From: Anas platyrhynchos
Taxonomy: Eukaryota > Chordata > Aves > Anseriformes > Anatidae
DNA length: 64,000 nucleotides
NCBI RefSeq assembly: GCF_047663525.1
Contig: NC_092589.1
Location: 57,655,501-57,719,500 of the forward strand
Reading direction: 5' to 3'
Part shown: in pieces, positions 34,076-45,822 of the stretch
Position numbering within the stretch: position 1 is the stretch's first letter
How the letters are laid out: the number at the start of each line of letters is the position of its first letter
Position numbers and translations under genes: made by a program
The notes under the pieces: model-generated
The model's input: the letters and a program-made list of their open reading frames with translations, nothing else
Databases searched by the model: none
Told to the model about the DNA's origin: nothing

Positions 34076-37000
34076 CGTAGGAGCGAGGGCCAGTTGACAC
34101 TCGGTCATGCTATTAGGACAGACACTTGTGTCACTCAAAGGTGTGTGAATAGCAGTGCTCAGGGGACTTTCCAGGTCCAGCTGGTGGAAAAACATACGCA
34201 TGTGGGGTTTGTGGCAGCCAGGTAGTGCCTTGGAAAAATGTCAGTACACAGAAGAATGCTAAAGAGAAACATAGGACATATGTACAGATGTGAATTGACT
34301 CTAGATTTTTATGCCTGCTTTTTTTTACATAGATAGCACAGAGTCAGGCCATGAGCTTAGTAATTATGGTAAGATGCAACACTAAGGTGTATTTTGGGGA
34401 TAACGTCTGCCAGGCTCTGCTCCACGTAAGGAATTTGGACGTAACCAACCTGTTTGTGGCAGAAAGAGAAGGCAGAGAGAGGTGTTTAGACATGTGGACC
34501 ATGTGCCAGGTGGTCTCGGCACCAGGAAGCAGTCTCTGCTGGTAGCAGTAGGCATGTAACCTTAACAACTGGTCCCTAAGCTTAACCGCAGTCTGTCACC
34601 AATATATGGTTCAATACAAGGTCAAATTCTAGGACTAGAAATCTTGTTCCAGATCACTTTAATGAAGACTACGTGTATAAATAAAAATACAAAACCGAAT
34701 AAAATATAAAACCAGAACAACCCCCCTTAGATTCCTAGAGAAAAAAATACTGCAGGTGGGGGCAAATTACACATGGAAAATGTCAAGGCTACACAATGCA
34801 AGGGCTGCCAGGCCTGAAATTCCAGTAGCTATCTCTTCAAGCCCATGGAAGTAATCCAGAAAAGCCAGCATCCCAATGAAGTTTCATCACGACAAATTGG
34901 AGATAGCGAATGTTTCTTCATTTCAGATGGAGAAGCTAGGGGCAAAAAGGAGAGGGGAGTTTATAAAATGTCTGGCAGCTATTGAGGCTCGACCAGTCAG
35001 GGAAGTAGCGGACTTCCCTTGGAGCTTGTTTTTCTTTTTATCCTTGGATGAACTAGCGTGCAGTACATTATGCTGCCTGAATGTAGGGGTTTGTCACGGT
35101 TGGCGCTGGGGCTGTCCCGGGAGTGTAGGAAGGCGATGAGTGTGAATGGAGCATGCGGTGGTCGCTGGGGCTCCAGCCCTGTCTTCAGGAAACCTGTCGC
35201 TGCTTCTCTGAGAGCCATGCAGGAAAGGAGGTGGGTCTTTGATCCCTTTGTTGTTGCTGCTCCCTGGGAATTTGCTGAAATCAATGCCCTGTTTTCCTGG
35301 AGAAATGAATGGCTATGCCTAACTAGCTTTGTGAAGCTCTGGGGAATTCACTGCCTCTGTTTATTGACAGCTGAAAAGGAGCACATGGTGCTGAATGGGT
35401 CCTCTTGTGAAAACAAAACAGAGCAGAGCTAGACTTAGTTGAACGCAGGGGCATTTGGAAAACTGTGCTGAAGGAAGATGGCATGTTTCCTGCCACCTTC
35501 TACTAGAATAGTGTGACTTTCTACTAAAAGTGCAATTTAAATTAAGGTAAGGGCTGTTTTGAATTCCTACGCGTAGTATGATTATGAAATGTTTGCATTT
35601 GTATTCTTGAGTGCAAAAACAGTGTTTGCATTGTGTTGTGTCATGGGAAACACCTTAGTGACTCTTGTGCTGTTTTTAGCCTTTGTGTTATGTTCACTTA
35701 TTCTTTAATTAACAGTGGTTAATGAATATGAAAAGTAATAGGAAATAACTTGGTATTTGAGTCTTGCAGTTGGGTCCTTAACATCAGTCTTTTATGTAGG
35801 CTATTATATGCAGAGCTTTATGTCTCTAAGAATCAACTGGATTGCATCAGATGATTTCTTGACCAGTACAAATCACTGTGTTAACACTTATGCACACAGC
35901 AGCTGAGTAACCAGTGGCCCTGTCTGGCAGAAAATCTGGGAACCTAAAATCCCTTGAAATGTAAGTGCGTATTTCCAAACCTCCGTTTCTGTGCGTCGAC
36001 TGGAAGGCAAGAGGTGGATTTACCTTTACGTTTGCTGATTTTAGGGATATGGGTTTTTCATAAAGACAACAAAGAATAGCAAGAGGAGGATGGTAATGAA
36101 GAAGCAGTATTTGCTTCATGCAAGTCCAGAACAGTTTATCAGACCAAAGGAATTTGGTGTGTAATTCATATGTAAATTTTCTACTGAAAACAAGAGAACA
36201 GATCACCAGAGTTTCTATATTAGTTTCTGCAGTGTCTGAAGAAGAAAGTTTCTGAGCTCATGTAGCTACAACATTCAGGTGTGGACAAGTTCTGACTGCA
36301 GGAATAAAGTTAAGAAATGTCATCTCTTCATTTGTGGGTAAGCTCCGGGTGGAGTACTGACTATCACACAGCCTTGTTCTTGCAGGGCAGCAGGAATTGC
36401 TGTTTTTGTGTTGTAAACCTAATTCAAAGCATCTCTGTGTGTGCTGTTCTATGAAAACTTTTGGGTAATCCCATAATTTCAGTGGGAGTGCTTGGAAAGT
36501 TTCGTGTTTTATTGCAGTTGCTTGTGTTCCTCAGTATGGCATTTTTCCCTGAAGTGACTTTAAGCTACTAATCTTACTATTTTTGTCTCATTTTGCTCTT
36601 CTCTGCAGCAGATAACTTATCTGTTTTCCTTGGAAGCATCGAGGCTGCATATACAAACATGCTTTCTTTAGAATCCTTTTGCTGATCCTGAAAAGGAAAA
36701 CATGTAGTTTAACTGTAAGCCATCAGCATTTTTGCATGTGGGTTCTGCTTTTAAACTTCCAAGATTTTCAGAGGAAAAAGCAAAAAAGCAAATTAATTTA
36801 CGATTTTGAAAAAGATATAAAAAATATTGATGTGAAGCAGCCTGATATTTATATGATATTTATATCTGAGAGCTGCCTAATAGCAATTATTGTTATACAA
36901 ATGTTTCTTTTTTTTTTTTTTTTTTTTGGACCGCATATAAGTGTATTCGTAGTTGGAAGGCATTGGGAGGCACTAAAATTTAGAGCTAAAACTAATTTAA

Positions 37001-39031
37001 AGCTTAACATTTAAATTAGAAAGCAGATACATTTGTTGGTTGGTTTAATAACATAATCTAGATATGTTATAAAAATATTGGCCAGTGAGGGTTTTGGTTT
37101 CTGGGTAGTTGTAATGGTGTAAATAAAAAAGAAGCACGGTCTTGGAAAGCTTAGTTGATCACAGCTTTTTTTCGTGAGTATAAGGGAAAGAAAGTACATT
37201 CACATATGACACAGAAGTTATCATTTGTGTTTGGTTAATTGGGTGATAAGGCAGGGAAGAATCACTTATGCCTAACATAATTGACTGGAAAGCGTTTAGC
37301 CAGATGTGTGAAGGAAACTGCATGAGGATGTTTTGGCAAGACAGTTGTATCTTCACCTCTTCTAACTTCAGGGATCTTTGTGAAATATTAATATTGCTGT
37401 GATCTATTGGCAACATTGAAGTACAAGGCATATAAAATAATTTATGTCCAACCAATAGAATAAGGTATACTGAATACATCGTGGAGTATGTGACCATATA
37501 CAGCTCCAAGTACATATGGATGTTAAATGTTAGGGTTATATGAATACATATCTGAGGAATGGTGCATTTCCCCCGAGATAATGCCTTTAACACCTGTTGA
37601 TCTTGTTCTTTGAGTTAGCAAAATACAAAAATGAATTGTTTGCAATTTTGCTTTGCAAGATTGCTTCTTAGATTCCAGTAATAGACACTGTTGTTTTTAT
37701 TTTTTTTTTTATTTTTAGAAGTAGTTTAAAGAAAATAGAAATTAATCAGAAACATTGGGTTTTATTTGGTCACAAACTAAGACGACTGTCAACAGGAGGA
37801 TAAGTAGGGCTTTATGGAGATACGTTGCAATATGAGTTTAGAGTGCTTCATCTGCAGAAGAAAATCTGTAATCATTTCTAAACTCACAAATTTTTGAAAC
37901 TTTTAAATGTAATTCTCCAATAACACTCTAATTGTGTGCTCTGTAATTCTATATTTCAGAGGAATAGATTCAAGGTTGTCCTTATGCCTGAGAAGAATTA
38001 TTGTAAGGAAAATATATTATACTGCTACCCAGTCTATTTGATGCTATTTTTAAAAACCTTTTCCTAATCAGTCTATTAAAGAAGCTCAGATGGATATAAT
38101 TTCTTTAGTACAGCATCACTCGAGACATTAGATAATTATCCTTTGGTTCTTATTGAAAATCTTCAGGGTAGAAAAAAATAAGTTTGTGTTAGATCTCAGG
38201 AAAAGATAACAAGTAAACGGAAACACAGATACGACAGTTGTATGTGTGGATGTTCTTTTCACAGCAATAGAGTCTTGTGTTTGTTCAGAGGCAGAGCTTC
38301 CCAATGTCTATACTTCTTAAAGAAATCACATCATGCCTTAGAAGAGGAAAATAATGGGACCATAAAAGCTAGGTTTGAGGGTCTCCTACTGACTTAATTC
38401 CCCAAAAATGGGGATTGAAGCATCCTCTGCGTTCTGGAAATCAGAAAATTAAGGCGCTTCATGCCGTAACAGAAATTGTTTGCTATGTCCTCTGTTATTC
38501 AGGTGATGTAGAGTAAGGGTTAAAGATGTTCTGCTAAGCAGTTAGTGACCCTTCATTTATAATAACAAAACTTTTAAAGAAGGTACCTATATTTCAGTAT
38601 TCTAAATGTTTTTCAGGATTCATGAGCTCAAAACAGAATTTGTTCTTATGGATGAATTAGAAACCTCCCAAAGGAGGTTTGGAATGAGAAAATTAACTGG
38701 TTCCACTGTTTTATCCACACTGTTTCTCTTAAATGTAGTGCAGGTAGTGAGTATTATTTCAGGTTTGGCCCTCCAAGGTCTCAATGCCACAACTTGTCCT
38801 AAGTGTCCATGTATTCACTTCTCCACATCAACTTCCTTTATTCCTGATGTGGCCAGTCACACAGCAGAAGAGCTAAGCATATGGCCTTCTGCCTGCAGAA
38901 CTGGGTCCCATGGTCTTAAGACTGATTTTATTCCCACTAGCTGTGCTTTGCTTCATTTAGTTAAAACTGTCCCTAAAGACTCCAGGTGCTCCAGCTGCAG
39001 GATGAGTAGAGCTTCTTTGTCATGCAACTCT
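34076..39031. other. Non-coding stretch, intron 1 (third part)
   Basis: AT-rich, with a 20-base T run at 36908-36927. The longest open frames are a 144-residue - strand frame near 37.2-37.6 kb and a 143-residue + strand frame that starts at 38606 and runs past this stretch into the CR1 fragment. Both are unrecognised and without clear splice sites. I see nothing else supportable. Confidence 0.5.
36908..36927. repeat. Poly(T) tract
   Basis: Run of 20 T. Confidence 0.75.
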
Positions 39032-39172
39032 TCATAGAATCATTAAGGTTGGAAAAGACCTCCAAGATCAGCTGGTCCAACCATCCCCCTACCACCAATT
39101 TCACCCACTAAACCATGTCCCTGAGCACCAGGTCTAACCTTTCTTTGAACACCGCCAGGAACATTGATGCCC
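39032..39172 (-). mobile_element. CR1 LINE 3' fragment
   Basis: Reverse-oriented CR1 3' end: ATAGAATCATTAAGGTTGG, AAAAGACCTCCAAGATCAGC, CTACCACCAATTTCACCCAC and TAAACCATGTCCCTGAGCAC. It appears to be the same subfamily as the copy at 55111-55521. Confidence 0.88.
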
Positions 39173-40129
39173 TCATTATGTCCTACAGCAAGCACGTATT
39201 TCCTTCTGCAGAGTGTGTCTACCTGCTTCATTCTTACTCCCAGGAGAAACAGATGATGTGAGCAAGCCATCTGTCATTCTCCTCCAGGCAACATCTGAAC
39301 TTGGTGGCCAGTAACAACCAAGTTCAATGGAAAGTTTCATGACAATGTGTTTCCACATAAAGGAGAGAGAGACCCAGTCTAAGGTTCCCTTTTAAGGGAG
39401 TGTTGCAAGTGTTGGAAATATTTCAACAGATTAATACGAGGCATTAGTCATTAGAATCTCTACACTTCATTTATCAGAACTGAAACCGTGGTGTTGACCA
39501 GCCGTGAATAAAGTTGTTGGCCGCATTCATGCTCTTGATACAGTGTGTGTGGTTGTGTGCATGTGTATTTATACATGCGTACATACATACAAGAAGACAT
39601 GCATGCTTTTTTGTTGTTGTTTGTTAGAATAAAACAAATAATCATAGAAATTTCTGGTGTCTCTGTTAAATTACAACAGTAGCATTAGCATTATCCGCTA
39701 AATGATCTCACACTAAAATAAATCAACCAGCCTGCCAAAAATCTCCCCCAAAGAAAAGTGCTCGAGACCAATTAAAGCCACTTCTGCTGTGGGTGGTGAA
39801 ACCTTTGCTGTGAGGGGCATAGAGCAGGGGGTCCAAAATGTGCCCCCAGAGCCACAGGGTGCTTACGAGCAGTTTGGCTGTGACTTCTCTTGATGGTTGC
39901 CTGTGTTTCTGTGGATGGAGGGATTTTATTTCTGCTGTCTGCAGTACTGAAGCAGTGTGGTTTGGGTGGTGCTGGCAAAGACCTAAAGCAGGGAGGTGGC
40001 GCAGCCAGGGGCCGCTGCCTGCACCAGCACCGGCTGCTGCTGGCTGATATGGGGGAGATGGGCGGACTTCAGCAGGGAGCCTTTGCTTGGCATTTTGTGG
40101 GAGCACGCTGCACGGGCTGAGGCTGTTTC

Positions 40130-40163
<34 letters not shown>

Positions 40164-43100
40164 CAGTTGTTTCCGTGAATTTGCTGTTAACCACCTTCTC
40201 TGTTTCTGGATCCAATTTTATATGACTTTATGCCAAGCCAGTGGAGGGAAGAGAGAAGGAAAAAAAATCAAAAATCGAACTGCATTTTTCAATTTGATTG
40301 TTTGAAATGCATTCAGCTTTCAGCAATGAGAGAAGTCTCTTTGTTCACGCTGATTAGAAGCTATTACATGTAAAGTACAGGAAGTGACTTCATTTGAACT
40401 GTACATTCAATATATGGATTCTGATAGCAACCAAACCAATGTGGTGTACCAGAAATGTGACACATACATTTTAGTCCTGAGACTAACCAGAAAAAAGTGT
40501 GTGTGTTTTTGTTTTTTTTTAAACTTAGCTTTCAATCAACCAGTGCTTTGATCTGAAGTCATTTTAGATGAGTGAAGCTAACAAGAACTTTGATAAGCTT
40601 GTTGTTCAGACTGGAGAGTGAAGTTAAACTCGATAAACACTCCGGCGTGCTTTCCCTGCTGTTTATTTTTTCTTTTCTCTGAGTTTACAGGAAAGTCCTG
40701 CAAGGCACTGCCCTTTCAGGCATTCAAACAGTGAAGGTACCTTTCAGTTTCTCCTCCCCATGAAGTTTGTAATATACAGCAGAGCACAGGTATCCTGCTG
40801 CTGCACAGCCGTCATGAGACCCGGCCAAAGCTGCTGTGTGCAGTCTCTTTGTGAATATCACAGCCCAGTTGTGCTCCTTGAATCTTCTCTTGCTCCTAAG
40901 ACTTGCTCGACGGAAGGACCACAGTAGAAAGCCTCGCAGGGGTCAGTGGGAGGAGGGCTTTTTACAGGAGGCTGGGTGAATTCTTCCTGACCATGCTGGT
41001 GGTAGTACTGCATCATCACCAGACAAAAACCTTACTGCTCCCAGATGTTCTTGACTGTCATTACGGTTACTCCCTCTTAGGAACTAGGAATGAATCACAG
41101 TCACTGTTATCATTTACGTGTTTGTATAACACATAGTTTTGGAGTTCTGAAAAGTTTACGTGCTTGCACTCATGTCTGTCAGGAAGATGCCATGCGTGCT
41201 TTGCATTGGAAGGTTTCCTTACAGCCAGAGAGGTGCTCAGCCCCCCTGGCTCCTTTCTCAAGCCATCCTTTCATCACAACAACTGTGTGGGACAGGGTCA
41301 TACCTTGGTAAGGCAGGAATGGGAGCCTGGGCTGATCACCACTGTTGGGGTACATGGAGGGTGTGCACTCCATATGAGTTGTCTTCCTTCACAGGCAGGG
41401 GCACAGGGGCATGACAAGGGCGATGGGAGGGAAGACATCTCTCCAGACACGTATCGGTGCTGAGGCCTGGACTCACCTGCAGCACTGCTGGTCCTGGTGC
41501 CAGGGAGCAGGCACAGCTTACCAGTCCGACCTGAGGCCTGGGGCGGCAGTAAGGCACGTTTCTGTTTTATTTCCATCTCCAAATATAGTAACTCGTTTTT
41601 TAAGTTTTACATTTTCGTAGAATGAGGTCATGTTACTATAAATGTGCTTAATGTTAAGGACGATTGCTGGGATGTTTGCAACCCAGCCACCCACCGTTCC
41701 CTTCCCTGGGGAGTAGGGACCGTAAAAAAAGGCAGAGGCCCTCATGCTCACAGTGCTGCTCATCTCTGCAAGAGATCAGGACTGCTCCTCCACTGAATTT
41801 CCCAAATAATACAAATTCACATGTGTATGAATGTGCAAGTCTGCAGTCTTTGCTCAGGTGAGCGGTTATGATTGCAAAGTCAGCCCTGACTGTGGTTTCC
41901 TGACCTTTTTTTTTTTTTTTTTCTTTTGCGTAGCTGATCAGTTGCATCTGTCTGCTAACACAAGGTTTTCTTTTATGAGATAGAAGTGATACAAAAAAGA
42001 GAAATTGAAGAAAAGTTCACCTATTTTCATGCTGGACTAGAGATCAGTTATTACAGCTAAAGACTGAAAGTCAGTAGAAAATTTAGCAGGACAAAATATT
42101 AGAAGGTAAACTTTTTAATAAAATTCTTATATTCTGAGTTCTGGTAATTGTAACTGGAGTTCTACTTTAGTATAACATAAACTGGATGAATTATTTATCA
42201 GTTAAGATAAATAATCAGCTCCCTTGTAAATGCACTTTCTACATCAAACTTAGGACATGCAAGGCTTCTTTCATAAAGTTTTTATTTTTTTCACAGAGGA
42301 AATGTGTGGCAGTGGTCCACAATAATGGGAAAATAACTTGGGATTAAGTGTTTGCTAATTGAGTACTTTGAATTTTTGCCAAATAAATAATATTCTGGAA
42401 CAAGCTTTTCAAGCTTGTCCAGCAATGGGTGCCTCAAAACAGACCACGGAGCAGGGAAACCTCACATACTTTTATGTAAGAAGAATCAAGAATTGCATAT
42501 TGCAAATGCAATATTTGTTAGAAGATTTCAATAAGGTATTTATGTGGCGTTCCTCTACATGAAAGCCGCACGAGGGTAATGGAGCAGTGCAGTTTTACTT
42601 TGGGGTAAATTACTGTTGTTTGCTATGCAAATCTTATGACTGTAATTAGACTTGGATTTGGAGTGCTGTGTACACTGATCTTTGTTCCCTCCGTGCACGG
42701 GAGCTAGTTTTAATGCTGCAAAACAGCACAGCAGATCTGGAGCGCTGCTGGGCCAGACAGTCACTTCTCGCCGCGCATCGTTGCAAGCAATGGGTGTTGT
42801 AAGAGGAATGGTTTGCCTCCGTGCTCACAGCACACACGTGTAGCACTGCAGACGCCTTCTGAGCCGCTGAAGGATTCAGGTACCACCATGTCACTTGACA
42901 GCAGAGGTTGGAGAAGATGCAGGAAGGCTGCCCTGATAAGGATCTGGTTGTTAGCAAACCAATTTTTAAAAAGTTTTGCTCTACGGCTGATTGGCCAAGG
43001 AGCTGGTGGTATGCTCAGGCTCTCCCGGCAGAGATTGCTGTTCCTAGTATAGCTATGTATAGCCCCGTTATCTCTGCAACCGGACTTTGTGTAACCGCGG

Positions 43101-45457
43101 CCCGTGGCGCCTTGCCCACGCTAATGAGCTCTCCCTTGAGGCCGGGCTTGTGCCTGTGGGGGTGGCACTGCACGGGGACCGTGCTGCCGTTTTGGAAATA
43201 CGAGGTTGGTAACCGTGCTCGAGCCCAGCTGGCTGCTGCTACCCGCAGGAGCTCGGCCCCGAGCAGGGCAGGCGGCCCTGTAGTCATCCGGGGGGAAAGG
43301 GAAGCAGGCTGGGCTGTGGTCTGCAGTGCTGGCAGAAGAGAGCTGTCACCTCCACCTGGAGCAGGGGCAAGCACCACCACGGTGGGAAAGGCGCAGGTGA
43401 GCCACGGGCATGGTGTTGGTGTCGCAGTCAGCCCATTGCGGTCAGCTGGTGGGTGGGAGCCGCTCCCGTGGGCACTGTGGCTGCTGGCAATGCCTCCTAG
43501 CAGCAAGGCAGAAGCTGGCCCCATGGCATGCAGCAGAATAAAAATCCTACCAGGTACGGGATCTGCAGCTTGTGCTGTTTCATCTGCAGGTAGCTAAAAA
43601 GGGCATAATTTGGATCAGTGTAAGAATCTTTACAGGCACAGAGAAAGAACCAACAAGTACCCTGTAGGGGACAACATAGCACTGCTGCTCTGAAGTTACA
43701 GTAAATGGCATGATCTGGTTTTTGCTTTTAAAAGACTTGTAGTACCCGTGAATTTGTTTGTATTATTTTTGTTGCCTACTCATTTAAGTAGCAGCAAAGC
43801 AGAGGAACAGAGGCAGTTCTATTAGTCCCTTGCAGGCTTGCGCATTATCAAGTATTTCTGTAAACATGACACAGAATCCATCAATCTTGTTTGTGTAAAT
43901 ATAAGTTAAGGGAGCAGGGAAACTGTAAAACCACCAAGCAATATACGAATGTTCCCAACAAAAAGCAGAAAAAAATCTTCACTAAGAGTGAAGAATTTCT
44001 ATCAGACTGCATTTTATACCTAGTGCTAATGCTGCCAGGTGTGTGTTGCTCCTGTAACAGGATGCTTCATGGTTCAGAACACCTTAGAGGGTGTGAAAAA
44101 TATATATATAACATTTTACCTAAGCAGCCAAGTGAAAACAGGGCATAAAATCTGTGTGAGTGTTGCAAACTGGTGCCACAGTGTAGCTACAAAGCTGATA
44201 CATTTTTTGCCTTGCAATTTATCATTGAAATACAAGGGATCCTGACTGAGCTGGTCCTTAACTACCTCCAAGGAAGATCATGAATTTGACAGTTTTGCAC
44301 TGTTAGTTATTGGGGAAGAAATAGCAAAGACCCCCACTCCTCAGGGGAACTTTTTAAGGCAGTGGGTGCTCTCAGCAGTTATACTTGCAGTGGCCCAATC
44401 CCATGTTTCTGGCACACCCAGCAATTTTCAGTGTGCAATACATTCAGAGTCGGGCTACCAGCATGCCAGCGTGGGGTGAGAAGTACTGTGCGGTGCATGT
44501 AATTCCAGGATGTCTGTTAAACTGCTAAATTAGCTGGTAACTTCCATATCCCACATCAAAACGCAGGCAGTCCTAAAGCAAGCGTTGGGCAGGTCTGGAT
44601 GTTTGGAGGTGCTGCAGAGACACCAGCCCAGACTCACCCCCAGCAAGGTGCTTAACAAGTACATGAACCCAAATGTACCAAGCTGCCAGGGTGTTGGCTG
44701 AAGTGGGTGGGAAAGCTAATTAACTTATAGCAGTGTCCTAACTCTGAGCTGCTTCCAGCTATGGAGTCTGCTGTTTGGTCATGTTCTCCAGGCCAGCACC
44801 CTGGTGTCCCAGGTTTTGGCTAGGCACCTTTCTGGCAACTATTTCTTTGCGCTAGCCATATTTTCAGTTTCAGGGAGCACCCTCCATGTGTGTGTTTTAA
44901 AATTCCATGTGAGACTGTTAGATTTCTGTTTTGAAACCAAATCCTCTCCCAGTGTGGACGGAGGCTGGTTGGGAGGTCAGCTCTGTGGTTGTGACGGCAC
45001 CTGCAGGTGGTGGCGAGTGCCTCAGTCAGGAGTGGGGATGTCACCACCCATCAGCAGGGCCTTCACCAAGCTCGTCTTGTGGTTGCTACTGATATCTCTG
45101 GGAGTATTTAATCATGAACCTTCCCAGTCAGGCCACTTCAAACCATACCATCTGCTTGCATGGCAGCAGGGTTTAACTGACAGGATACCAGTAACAGATT
45201 TGGAGGCAGGTTGAAGGGAGGCCTGCTGTGTCCTTCTCCCCTGCTTTCTGCTCCTCGCCTACCCGCTGCCTGCCCTGGGGCCTCCATGGTGGCACTGCCC
45301 CGGGAGGGCTGCAAGGTTTGCTCAGGAGCTGGGCATTCAGGCGATGAATCACAGAGGCATGGCAGGGAGTGATAAGGTCGTGTACTTTATGATTAGATAC
45401 ATCCTCCCTCTAACAGCGGCTCTTTGTCTCCCTTTTGCTTTTGGTAATGTTTTTCAG
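39173..45457. other. Non-coding stretch, intron 1 (last part)
   Basis: Contains a 26-base A run at 40136-40161, a T run near 41908-41922, inverted repeats at 42397-42420 and 42491-42511, and a locally GC-richer patch at about 42700-43520. Overlapping unrecognised frames of 229 (+) and 169 (-) residues occupy that patch. No exon is supported. Confidence 0.5.
40136..40161. repeat. Poly(A) tract
   Basis: Run of about 26 A. The preceding 400 bp have no recognised retrogene or element, so a retroposed origin is unproven. Confidence 0.75.
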
Positions 45458-45524
45458 CTATTTGCATACAACAACTCTCCAAGCAGGAGCTGTGTAACTT
45501 GAAACAAAGTCGCTATTATTCTAG
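45458..45524 (+). other. Candidate 67-nt 5'UTR exon
   Basis: Bounded by a T-rich acceptor (ATGTTTTTCAG) and a strong donor (CTAG|GTAAGC), about 280 bp before the start-codon exon. It has no ATG, and an in-frame TGA blocks coding in the frame that would join the PR exon. An untranslated exon is therefore the only sensible reading. Inferred from splice signals only. Confidence 0.35.
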
Positions 45525-45803
45525 GTAAGCCTAGGGAGCTGGTAGAGGACCCCTAATAGCTTGGTTGCCCTCAGAAGACATAGATTGTTGGTAATTTATT
45601 TAAAAGCCTATTATGTTAAATCACCATGAAAATACTTTATTTTCCTTGCAGCCTAGCTGTAAAGGACTTTCAGGTACATAAAATGCTGTGTAATTAGAAA
45701 AATCTGTCCTGCGGCTGTATTTAGGGTGTGTTTTTTTGTGCATTTTCAATGATAACTGAAAGTATGGCATTTGGTGATGCCGCAGTGATGACTATAGAGT
45801 GGC

Positions 45804-45822
45804 ATGTTCTTTATCTGTAACG
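45804..45822 (+). CDS. Start-codon micro-segment of the PR/PLAG gene
   Basis: ATG at 45804 has G at -3 and an in-frame TAG just upstream at 45795. The exon at 47337 starts with two bases of a split codon and contains no in-frame ATG, so a start must come from upstream. Two donors fit the frame. GTAAGA at 45823 gives MFFICNG|CEDC. The weaker GTAACG at 45817 gives MFFIW|CEDC, closer to the PRDM15 start as I recall it (MFIWCEDC). The 5' limit of the exon is unknown; AG at 45761-45762 or 45783-45784 could be the acceptor. Confidence 0.65.

Noticed and set aside
38606-39037. 143-residue + strand open frame
   Set aside because: No domain recognised and it runs into a CR1 fragment. No supporting exon structure.
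40136-40161. Poly(A) run as the tail of a retrogene
   Set aside because: The upstream 400 bp encode nothing recognisable and no target duplication was seen.
45764-45820. Upstream ATG (45764) as the start of the PR/PLAG protein
   Set aside because: Its frame hits TAA at 45818 and does not join the PR exon in phase with either donor.
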